Source: Fodinibius sp050117475
GTDB taxonomy: Bacteria > Bacteroidota > Rhodothermia > Balneolales > Balneolaceae
Reading direction: 5' to 3'
NCBI GenBank assembly: GCA_050117475.1
Contig: JASFMR010000017.1
Location: forward strand, 1-46,874
Length of the DNA stretch: 46,874 nucleotides
Numbering within the stretch: the first letter of the stretch is position 1; each line of letters opens with the position of its first letter. Below are positions 8,043-15,909 of the stretch, piece after piece. The notes beneath the pieces were generated by a model. The model saw only the letters and a list, made by a program, of their open reading frames with translations, did not search any database and had not been told where the DNA came from. The position numbers and the translations under genes were made by a program.

Positions 8043-9127
8043 ACTGCTATCCTCTGGCCCTCACTCATAATTTCGGCGATCAAATACTGTTCATACTCTC
8101 TGAGATTATGATATAAGGGCAGACAAAGAATACGTCTTGAAATATCTTCTGAACAGGGAACCGAAGCGTTTTCTGTGTAAGAAAGTCGGTTTAGACTGGG
8201 ATAAAAATATCTCCTGGGGAAAATATCCGCATTTTCCAGGTTTTTTTTGACTCGCAAGGCCTGGTTTTCACTTTCGAGGATAACGGGGTAGTATGCACGA
8301 TTACAGAACGTGGTCCCGGATTGGATCTGTTGCTTGACTATAGCCTTATCTTCCAATAAAGAGTCATAAATTTCGCACTGCCTGCTTCGTCTCTCCTGAA
8401 TTAAATGGATATATTTAAAATTGCAAAGCCCCATGGCAGCATGCAGTTCTGAGTTCTTTCCATTGATCCCAACTCCGTTGAAATTACTGGGGCCATCGTG
8501 ACCAAAATTCCTCATGTAATTTGTTCGCTCAAACAATTTCTTGTTCTGGGTGAAGATAGCTCCTCCTTCCACGGTCTGAAACAGTTTAGTCGCATGAAAG
8601 CTGGCGGTACTGATATCTCCGTAATTGAACACCGACTTTCCTTTATATTTTGTTCCAAAGCAATGAGAAGCATCATAAATAACTTTCAGACTGTACCGAT
8701 CCGCTAGTTCTTGAATAGCATCTATATCACAAGGATTCCCAAATACATGAGTGGCTACAATCGCGGATGTGTGTTCCGTTATGGCCGGCTCGATCAATTC
8801 GGGATTTATATTAAGGCTATTGGCATCGATATCCACAAAAACCGGCGTACAACCCTCCCAGATGATACTGCTGGTCGTAGCAACAAATGAAAAGGGCGTC
8901 GTGATAATTTCCCCTTTCAAATCAAGAGCTTTCATTGCAATCTGAAGGGCGATTGTTCCATTCGTTAGATAAGACATATATTCAACACCAAGGTAGTCCT
9001 TAAGCTTCATTTCCAATTCCTGAACCAACGGACCATTATTTGTCAGGTATTCTCGCTGCCAAATTCCTTCCAGGTATTTAACATATTCTTCCTTTGGTGG
9101 CATAAATGGTTTAGTTACCGGAATCAT
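8039..9127 (-). CDS. DegT/DnrJ/EryC1/StrS-family sugar aminotransferase
   Basis: A PLP-dependent aminotransferase of 362 residues that converts a keto group of a nucleotide-linked sugar to an amine. Visible motifs are the phosphate-binding TNGTIAL (55-61), the YDASHCFG aspartate (152) and the PLP lysine in FHATKLFQTVEGG (Lys181). The start at 9127 is chosen because AAAGGGGGGG lies three bases upstream and because the ATG overlaps the preceding TGA (ATGA); a start 8 codons upstream would lack a ribosome-binding site. No dehydratase, epimerase or nucleotidyltransferase gene lies nearby, so the keto sugar must come from elsewhere in the genome. Its presence predicts an amino sugar in the glycan made by this island. 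Confidence 0.93.
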   Translation of the reverse strand: MIPVTKPFMPPKEEYVKYLEGIWQREYLTNNGPLVQELEMKLKDYLGVEYMSYLTNGTIALQIAMKALDLKGEIITTPFSFVATTSSIIWEGCTPVFVDIDANSLNINPELIEPAITEHTSAIVATHVFGNPCDIDAIQELADRYSLKVIYDASHCFGTKYKGKSVFNYGDISTASFHATKLFQTVEGGAIFTQNKKLFERTNYMRNFGHDGPSNFNGVGINGKNSELHAAMGLCNFKYIHLIQERRSRQCEIYDSLLEDKAIVKQQIQSGTTFCNRAYYPVILESENQALRVKKNLENADIFPRRYFYPSLNRLSYTENASVPCSEDISRRILCLPLYHNLREYEQYLIAEIMSEGQRIAV

Positions 9128-12100
9128 AAGCCCCCCCTTTCTTTGTTCCATCCGAATAAATCATCGGCATCTTCTTTTAAGATTTCATTGAATGCTTTTT
9201 CTACCTTGTCTGCTGCTGCCACTACATCATATTTGGACTTCAACTTTTCCCTTATGCAGCTAAGCTCTTCGATTTCGGGAAAATCGTAAACGGAAATTTT
9301 TTCTGTCTTTAAAAACTCCTCCCACGATTGAACGGCTAATCCTTCTTTGCTTAAAAATTGCCAGGTCGGGTTGGTCACTATTTCCCCATCCTGATTTTTT
9401 ATTTTGTTTCGAGCAAAGACAATGTTCCCGAAATACAATGAAGTTTTGATAGTGCCCAATGCTTGCTGGCGATCATGGGCACATATCAGATAACTAGATT
9501 CCATCAGAATTTTATCGTATTCTTTTGGAGGTAAAAATTCTGTCTGGAATGTGGTTATATCATCAAGTCCGTACTGCCTTACACATCTTTTCACTTTCTC
9601 TAAATAATCTGGGGAACCGTTATACGCGAAAGGAATGTAAATTTGATAATCCCGAATATCTTTTTTTAAGGATAACGCCTCAATAACCTCAAGGTGGTGG
9701 TTGGAAACATCCCCCGAATTACCCACCACAATACGTCTTGGCTTGATCTTTGGCACTTCATCAGCTATATCTTCAAGCCCTTTTCTTACTCCGTAAGAGA
9801 AAGAGCTAACTCTGTGTTTTTTGCCATAAGTTTTTTCGAGCAATTCATAGTCCCCGTCTACTTTCGAAATGACTCCGTCAATATTTTTTACCACATCATA
9901 CAAAGGAGCTCCATTCTTAATAGGGTTGTATAAATCTCCGCCCCAAACCGACCAGTACACGGGAGCTTTTGTTTTAACCTGGTTAATAAATTTTTTCTGC
10001 CACGGATAGAAAAGTCCGTGAACAATAATGGCAGACGGCCGGGCCGATTCCACAACTTTTACCAGATTCTCGGTCTTTTGACAAGTAAAGAAATGGGCAT
10101 CCTTCTGGCCTGTTAAATCCACGGTGAAATGGGGTACCGACCTCCTTTTTTCCACAAAGGTGACATGTTTTTGTCGTCCGAACCTATTGATGGCCTCTAA
10201 TAACTCAACAAACGATTGCGTATGCATGTTGTTAAAGCAAAGATGAATAAATAATGGGCCTGAATGATTTGAACTTGGATTAATTGATCCTGTCTTTTCT
10301 GTTCCCAGTTGAACAGAAACTTCAGAAGTTGCGACTCTTCTTTTTAAGAGCTGAATACGGCGCTTTATTTCCTCGCTATTTTCAGGGTTCCCTTCCAGCA
10401 TCCCCAGCAATCTGATCTCATAGTTTCCGGCAAGATAGGTAGTTACGTTCATTAACATGATCCACGCCTCAACCAAGCGAACGGTCAGCCACTGACTTAA
10501 AGTGGTCTTTACTTGTGAACAGTCTTGCCAAGACAGGGGGAGGAAAAAAGGTATATCTGTATTTATATTACCCTCTTGAACCTCTGGGGCTTCCATCACC
10601 GATTTTATCACTTCCGTTGCCTGTCCACGCTTTCCGAGCAGATTCAATCCTCGCGCGAGTGTCATTGATATAGGGAGCTGTGCATTCCCATCATTATAAA
10701 GCCTAATAAGGGTTTTAACGGCCCTTACTACCAGAGCCCCGCGCTCTGATCGCCGGCCAGGACTGCGACACGGATCAATGCGTACCGCTGCTGAAATGTC
10801 ATTCAGGGCACTCAAATAAGCTCCCTGCTGCTGGCCGGAAACTTGCTTCTCCCATTTTGACCAGAAAGGCTCTGTCCAAGAAAACCCGCCCAAGACCTTT
10901 TTCCAAAGTCCATGCTCCGGTTCGGGTAGACTAACTTTTTCATTATAGATCCAACCGGCCTTCTCAAATTCCTTTACCCTTTCTTCTTCAACAGCAATCA
11001 AATTCATCAAATAAGGATCAATCTCTTCCTCGGGATCAAACCTGGTAAGCTGCCTGATGCCTGCAACATATTCATATAGACGATACCCTTTATCTCTTAA
11101 TATCTTTCCTAAGCCCTCCATAGCTTTTTGTGTAACTTCTCCAATTGCAAACATCACAACAGGAGAATTCTGTGAGAGGAGTGAATCTGCCGCATCAATG
11201 ACCTTGGCTTCAGATCCATTTACATCGACTTTTATAAAGTCAATTTTGGGTCGTCCTTCAGAGGCCCACCAGGTATCAAGGGTCGTTACTTGAACCTCTT
11301 TTGTTCCCGTCTTATCCAACTTATTCAGTTCCGGGGTGTAAGCTTCAAAGAATTTAGCCCTGCCCTCACTGTCGGCTAACGCACGATCAATAATTTTCAG
11401 CTGAGGAAAGTCATTTTCTCTTATGCTTTCCTTCAGATACTGACGAGCAATAAAGCCAGGCTCAAAAGCAAACACCATTCCCTCGCTGCCAACCGTGTTC
11501 GCCATGGGCAGAGAATAAACGCCGAACCCGGCCCCCACATCAATGACCTTCATACCCGGCTCCAGATACTCATCAACAAAAAGTGACTCCGTTTCAAACC
11601 ATCCTTGCTGCTCCTGCAGTACATAGGGTGTCAACCAGTTGAGATTATTAGGATAACAAATCGTATTACCATCTTTTACTTCAATCCTGAGAAAATCTGC
11701 TTTTTGCTTGTTCTTCTTCTTTGTGCCCGAAGTATGAGATTGAATAATGTCGTTTTCCGAAATGACCTCCTCAGAAGCTGAAACTTCCTTCACCGGTCGG
11801 CCTTCACTGTTTTCAGGAACCGGTTCCTCCTCCTTATTGGGAATAACCTTTAACCGATCTTCAATCTCTTTTTCTGACAACCCATCAACTTCTATATGGT
11901 CTTTCCATTCCCCGGCCCCGGTTTCGTATCCCTCCGCACGCTGTTTCCATATCTCCCGCAAAGCAATGGAAAGATGTGCCCCAAACCGCCGGCCGTCACA
12001 CAGGGGAGACTCTTCCATTTTTTTTCTTAGACCTGATCGCAATTCTGCCAATCGATCGTCTTGATTAGCCAAGGCAACCGTTGTTTCAACATACTCGTCC

Positions 12101-13989
12101 CACGTATCGACTACCCATTCCGGAAAACCGGCATTATTCAAATGGGTTGCCGAATGTCGGCCGGCAAATGTTGGACCGGGCTTGGAGATCACAGGCACGC
12201 CCATCCATAGCGACTCACAGGTGGTAACTCCGCCGGAATAGGGCCACGGATCCAGGGCAATATCCACTTGGTTATAGCAAGACATATGAGCCTTATGATT
12301 CGAGTGTCCTTTGAAAATTATGCGTTCTTCCGAAATTCCGGCTTCAGCCATTTCAGCGATAATCTGCTTCCTGAAAACTTCGGTATCGTATTGCCGGCTC
12401 TTAAGCATGAGACAGCTATCCGGCAGACGATTCATAATCCGGGCCCAATGCCTCAAGATCTCGCTATTCACTTTTGAAGGGTTATTAAAGCAACCCAATG
12501 TAATGTGCCCATTCCTCTCCTTGGGCAAAGGCCCCACTTCAGGAGCATAATCAGGCGGCAGGTAACAAACATAATCGTCTGGCATCCGCACCAGCTTTTC
12601 GGTATAATACTGCTCTTCGCCTTTCGGGGTCTCATACCAATCGGTAATCAGGTAGTCTACCGAACGCAAACCGGTAGTATTAAAAAGGCCGCCAACCCAT
12701 TTTACAATAATCGGAGCCGGTTCCAGAGCCACCGTCCGGAGCCGGTTATCGGCAGCATGACCTGACAGTTCGATCAGGATATCAATCTCATCCTCACGAA
12801 TCATACCAGCGATAATATCATCGTTATAGCCGATAACCGACTGCCATTTGTCGGCAACATTGTTAATTCGTTTCGTTATATAATCGTATTTGTTATGCGT
12901 GCTATAACAATACACTTCAAACTCTTCATCGGGTAGATTCTCCAACCCTTGTGTAATCATCCAACCAACGGGGTGACGTTGAAACCCGCCTGATAGTAAG
13001 CCGATCCGTAATTTTTTATACTCACCTCTTTTCGAAGGAACCGGACGCCGAGGGCGTTCCTTGGGGGCAAAATGCTGGTCCCAGAGTTTATGTGCCTCAA
13101 AAATCTCTTTTTTACTTCTTTGCGGATTATAATGTATGCACATTAAATAATTTGAAAGCGATTGATAAACCTCCGGTTGGTCTTTCAGCGCTTTCAGGTA
13201 ATGTTTTTCGGCCTCACCAAACCTTCCCAACTCTTGGAAACTAATGGCATAATTCAATCGAATCCTCCCATTTTTCGGATGTTGTTTTAGGAGTTCATCA
13301 CACAACTCAATTGATTCTTGATAATTACCTCTCTGCCGATACAAGTACGAGAGCATTATGCCGGCCAGAACATTATTTGGCCTTGCCTCTAAAATGACAT
13401 TTAGATATTCTTCGGCTTTCTCCAACCGGTTTTGAGTTATCAACACCTCGGCCATGGCAGCATATGCGGCATAATTTTTCTTATCCGCATTGATACTGAA
13501 TTCAAACAACTCCAGGGCTTTATCCAGTCGGCCCTGATCACTGTATATTTTTGCGATTTTAAAGGCTATGCCCGCATTATCAGGATCAATTTGGTTCGCT
13601 TTCTGGAAACATCGTAATGCATCTTTTAGCTTTGCTTGTGCTCGATATACCGTACCGAGATGTTCCCATGCTTTGAAATAATTATCCCGTTTTTCTAAGG
13701 CGATCCTGGCAGACCTAGCCGCTTTTTGAAACGCTCCCAAGTTAAAATGGCAAAGTGATATCGCATAATAAGTTTCGGGCTCACTGGCCCCGGCTGCTTT
13801 TGACTTTTCCAACCATTCTAAAGCCGTTCCGTACTTCCTCTTGTGCAAGTAGGCAATACCAATGTAATGCAATACCGGCCATGCTGCATTATCCCGTTTT
13901 AGCAATGGCGTCAATAGCATTAAAGCTTTTGACGGATTTGGATTCGGCTGATCCAATAAAGATTGAACGCGGGCAATTTGAGATTTCAA
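9124..13989 (-). CDS. Giant TPR-GT41-FkbM methyltransferase-GT56-like fusion
   Basis: A 1621-residue multi-enzyme protein. Residues 1-290 are TPR repeats. About 321-682 is a GT41 catalytic region (SPINDLY/O-GlcNAc transferase type): GGFQRHPVGWMI corresponds to the OGT His-Pro segment, CFNNPSKVN to the segment holding the UDP-contacting lysine, and ALDPWPYSGGVTTCESLWMG to the sugar-nucleotide loop. About 683-790 is a charged low-complexity linker. About 800-990 is an FkbM methyltransferase (VIDVGAGFGVYSLP near 820; FIKVDVNGSEAKVI near 930). A helical region follows, then about 1245-1595 matches the GT56/WecF type (VVGNSGDVSNHH near 1428, AHDRQQALGTIKTSLYFGN near 1508). The start codon is TTG, after GGAAAG; the frame closes only 9 codons upstream and offers no ATG. 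Protein O-glycosylation of flagellin is the likely role; order and specificity of the enzymes are unknown. Confidence 0.88.
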   Translation of the reverse strand: MKSQIARVQSLLDQPNPNPSKALMLLTPLLKRDNAAWPVLHYIGIAYLHKRKYGTALEWLEKSKAAGASEPETYYAISLCHFNLGAFQKAARSARIALEKRDNYFKAWEHLGTVYRAQAKLKDALRCFQKANQIDPDNAGIAFKIAKIYSDQGRLDKALELFEFSINADKKNYAAYAAMAEVLITQNRLEKAEEYLNVILEARPNNVLAGIMLSYLYRQRGNYQESIELCDELLKQHPKNGRIRLNYAISFQELGRFGEAEKHYLKALKDQPEVYQSLSNYLMCIHYNPQRSKKEIFEAHKLWDQHFAPKERPRRPVPSKRGEYKKLRIGLLSGGFQRHPVGWMITQGLENLPDEEFEVYCYSTHNKYDYITKRINNVADKWQSVIGYNDDIIAGMIREDEIDILIELSGHAADNRLRTVALEPAPIIVKWVGGLFNTTGLRSVDYLITDWYETPKGEEQYYTEKLVRMPDDYVCYLPPDYAPEVGPLPKERNGHITLGCFNNPSKVNSEILRHWARIMNRLPDSCLMLKSRQYDTEVFRKQIIAEMAEAGISEERIIFKGHSNHKAHMSCYNQVDIALDPWPYSGGVTTCESLWMGVPVISKPGPTFAGRHSATHLNNAGFPEWVVDTWDEYVETTVALANQDDRLAELRSGLRKKMEESPLCDGRRFGAHLSIALREIWKQRAEGYETGAGEWKDHIEVDGLSEKEIEDRLKVIPNKEEEPVPENSEGRPVKEVSASEEVISENDIIQSHTSGTKKKNKQKADFLRIEVKDGNTICYPNNLNWLTPYVLQEQQGWFETESLFVDEYLEPGMKVIDVGAGFGVYSLPMANTVGSEGMVFAFEPGFIARQYLKESIRENDFPQLKIIDRALADSEGRAKFFEAYTPELNKLDKTGTKEVQVTTLDTWWASEGRPKIDFIKVDVNGSEAKVIDAADSLLSQNSPVVMFAIGEVTQKAMEGLGKILRDKGYRLYEYVAGIRQLTRFDPEEEIDPYLMNLIAVEEERVKEFEKAGWIYNEKVSLPEPEHGLWKKVLGGFSWTEPFWSKWEKQVSGQQQGAYLSALNDISAAVRIDPCRSPGRRSERGALVVRAVKTLIRLYNDGNAQLPISMTLARGLNLLGKRGQATEVIKSVMEAPEVQEGNINTDIPFFLPLSWQDCSQVKTTLSQWLTVRLVEAWIMLMNVTTYLAGNYEIRLLGMLEGNPENSEEIKRRIQLLKRRVATSEVSVQLGTEKTGSINPSSNHSGPLFIHLCFNNMHTQSFVELLEAINRFGRQKHVTFVEKRRSVPHFTVDLTGQKDAHFFTCQKTENLVKVVESARPSAIIVHGLFYPWQKKFINQVKTKAPVYWSVWGGDLYNPIKNGAPLYDVVKNIDGVISKVDGDYELLEKTYGKKHRVSSFSYGVRKGLEDIADEVPKIKPRRIVVGNSGDVSNHHLEVIEALSLKKDIRDYQIYIPFAYNGSPDYLEKVKRCVRQYGLDDITTFQTEFLPPKEYDKILMESSYLICAHDRQQALGTIKTSLYFGNIVFARNKIKNQDGEIVTNPTWQFLSKEGLAVQSWEEFLKTEKISVYDFPEIEELSCIREKLKSKYDVVAAADKVEKAFNEILKEDADDLFGWNKERGGL

Positions 13990-14031
13990 ACCAGCTTTCC
14001 ATTTATTTACAGTTTAACTAGTCATTATAAC

Positions 14032-14047
14032 TGCAAATAAAGTGCCA
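14032..14047 (-). promoter_or_regulatory. Sigma-54 promoter of the modification island
   Basis: On the minus strand the sequence reads TGGCAC (14047-14042), five bases, TTGCA (14036-14032): a perfect match to the -24/-12 consensus TGGCAC-N5-TTGCA. The expected transcript starts near 14021, about 32 bases before the TTG start of the giant gene. The sigma-54 activator gene lies immediately beyond on the other strand. Confidence 0.88.
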
Positions 14048-14069
14048 GCAGCCCACCTTTCCGGGCATT

Positions 14070-14084
14070 GGCTATTTTATAGCC
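14070..14084. repeat. Perfect inverted repeat upstream of the sigma-54 promoter
   Basis: GGCTAT-TTT-ATAGCC, 6-bp arms with a 3-base centre, 23 bases upstream of the -24 element. It could be a regulator site or a small hairpin. On the plus strand it also gives GG and GC at sigma-54 spacing (TGGCTATTTTATAGC), but the match is poor and far from the activator start. Confidence 0.5.
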
Positions 14085-14139
14085 TCAACAGCTTGTTTGT
14101 AAACAAAATGATGTTTAACACCCTCGATCCATAAATCCC

Positions 14140-14158
14140 AACGGAAAACTTTTCCGTT
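14140..14158. promoter_or_regulatory. Palindrome, candidate enhancer (activator) site
   Basis: AACGGAAAA-C-TTTTCCGTT is a perfect 9-bp palindrome with one central base, centred about 128 bases upstream of the predicted sigma-54 start near 14021. That is the usual distance for sites bound by NtrC-type activators, which have Fis-like HTH domains and bind palindromes. The exact half-site AACGGAAAA recurs at 24729-24737 upstream of flgF. Function is inference. Confidence 0.5.
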
Positions 14159-14469
14159 TTTGAATAAAATTACCTTCCCCATCAGTATGAAGGATCCATA
14201 GATTTTTTTCTATGACCCTAGTTACAAGACATAAATCGAGGATATAGCAACGAGGCAAGATGAAATAATAACCGACACAACATTGCTGATTCATTTTAAA
14301 AAAATTTAATTCCTTCTTTATGCGCCTTTTCTTTTTTTATTGTCAACAATTGCATATATAAGCCAACTCAGAGGCAGGGATAAAAGACATCATCTTATAA
14401 ATTCCCTGCTCAAAATTACGTCGGCTTAATATTATCTACAGAAAAAATTAGAGTTATCCCCTGAATTAT
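14159..14469. other. Intergenic region upstream of the activator gene
   Basis: AT-rich, no ORF. It contains a small hairpin CATAGA / TCTATG with a T6 loop (14197-14214) and the short inverted repeat ATTGT-CA-ACAAT (14339-14350). I could not identify the activator's promoter with confidence, nor a good ribosome-binding site before its ATG at 14470. Confidence 0.4.
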
Positions 14470-15891
14470 ATGAAGGAGACTATTTTTGTAATCGATGACG
14501 ACCCGCATATACTGAGTTATATGCAGGAACACCTGACGATCAATGATTTTAATGTACAGGCATTCCAGTCCCCACGAGAAGCCCTGAATGCGCTAAATGA
14601 GCATAATCCCTCGCTTGTAATCACGGATGTCAAAATGGATGAACTAACGGGGGATGACATCCTGAATCATATTGTAAAACACAATCCGGCTACAGGGGTC
14701 ATTCTCATTACCGGATTCGGTAACATTGGTCATTCGGTAAATGCCATGCGTAAAGGGGCGTTCGATTACATTACCAAACCGTTCAGCGGCCGTGAATTTA
14801 TCACCCGTGTTAAACAGTTTTTCAAATCAAGGGATCAACAAAATGAAAATCAGAATTCTGACTTACATACAGCTGAAGCTGTTCCAACAGATCTAAAAAA
14901 GCAACAGCCCAATTCAAAACGTGACTCGGAACAAACGAAGAAAAAACTTGTCGGTGAAGATCCTAAAATCAAAAAACTGCTTTCTATTCTATCCCAGATC
15001 GCGCCGACTAATGCACCTGTGATGATCCAGGGCGAAAGCGGTACCGGCAAAGAAGTCTATGCTTCACTTATTCAACAAAACAGTAACCGCGCAAACAAAC
15101 CCTTTGTTAAAATAAATTGTGCGAATTTACCTAGTGAATTAGTTGAAAGCACCCTTTTTGGCCATGTAAAAGGGGCATTTACCGGAGCCATTGAAGATAA
15201 AGAAGGTGCATTCAAAAAAGCAGATGGCGGCACCTTGCTTCTTGATGAAGTCACCGAAATAGATATTAACATTCAAGCAAAACTATTGCGTGTTTTACAA
15301 GAAAAGGAATTCCAGAAAGTAGGGAGCCAAAAACCGCAAAAGGTAGATGTACGCATTATTTCCACAACAAACCGCCCCATTGCTGAGACTATCAATAATG
15401 GTGACTTTCGCAAAGACTTGTATTTTCGCCTTAATGTGTTCCCTATTCAAATGCCTTCTTTGAGGGAACGTGTAAAGGATATCCCACTCCTGGCTAAACA
15501 CTTTGTTGAGAAATATTGCGAAGAATATGGAATGCCGGGAAAAACCATTTCTAAAGAACTGAAAAAGCACTTACTTAAAAAAGAATGGAGTGGCAATGTA
15601 CGGGAGCTGGAGAACTATATTCAACGCGGGGTAATCATGTCTCAGGGAGAAGATCAAGTAACACCGGAACATGTTGAAAATCCACTTTTCAACAATGTTG
15701 ACGATGAGCTGACGCGCGAAGTACTCGATGACATCCCCGTGTTACCCATCGAAGAGATGGAGCTTCAGATGATCAAAAAAGCCTTGGAAAAGACTGATGG
15801 AAATCAAAAAGAGGCTGCCAAGCTGTTGAAAATATCAGACCGCACCATACGAAACAAACTCAAAAAAATTGAGTTCCCGGAGGATGAATAG
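14470..15891 (+). CDS. Sigma-54-dependent response regulator (NtrC/FlrC type)
   Basis: A 473-residue activator with three domains. The receiver (1-120) has the acidic cluster DDD (9-11), phospho-acceptor Asp53 in VITDVKMD, Thr81 and Lys103, so it should be phosphorylated by a histidine kinase. The AAA+ domain has Walker A GESGTGKE (188-195), the sigma-54-contacting GAFTGA loop (235-240) and Walker B LLLDEV (256-261), all intact. The C-terminal Fis-type HTH (about 435-470) ends in AAKLLKISDRTIRNKLKKI. The architecture matches FlrC/FlgR and other NtrC-family regulators; placement between flagellar operons and next to a perfect sigma-54 promoter makes a flagellar role likely. Its kinase may be the one at 328-1569. 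It converges with the TPR gene, 18 bases apart. Confidence 0.92.
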   Translation: MKETIFVIDDDPHILSYMQEHLTINDFNVQAFQSPREALNALNEHNPSLVITDVKMDELTGDDILNHIVKHNPATGVILITGFGNIGHSVNAMRKGAFDYITKPFSGREFITRVKQFFKSRDQQNENQNSDLHTAEAVPTDLKKQQPNSKRDSEQTKKKLVGEDPKIKKLLSILSQIAPTNAPVMIQGESGTGKEVYASLIQQNSNRANKPFVKINCANLPSELVESTLFGHVKGAFTGAIEDKEGAFKKADGGTLLLDEVTEIDINIQAKLLRVLQEKEFQKVGSQKPQKVDVRIISTTNRPIAETINNGDFRKDLYFRLNVFPIQMPSLRERVKDIPLLAKHFVEKYCEEYGMPGKTISKELKKHLLKKEWSGNVRELENYIQRGVIMSQGEDQVTPEHVENPLFNNVDDELTREVLDDIPVLPIEEMELQMIKKALEKTDGNQKEAAKLLKISDRTIRNKLKKIEFPEDE

Positions 15892-15909
15892 CTTCCCTGC
15901 TTATCAAAA

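Noticed and set aside
9128..9151. Upstream start of the DegT aminotransferase
   Set aside because: The strong AAAGGGGGG ribosome-binding site and ATGA overlap both point to the ATG at 9127.
9741..9765. TGGCAC-N5-CAGC on the plus strand as a sigma-54 promoter
   Set aside because: It is inside the giant gene on the wrong strand with no plus-strand gene downstream.
12718..12835. Strings TTATCGGC and GCCGATAA inside the giant gene, identical to the sigma-28 -10
   Set aside because: No TAAA-like -35 at 15 bases on the relevant strand, and they do not precede a gene start.
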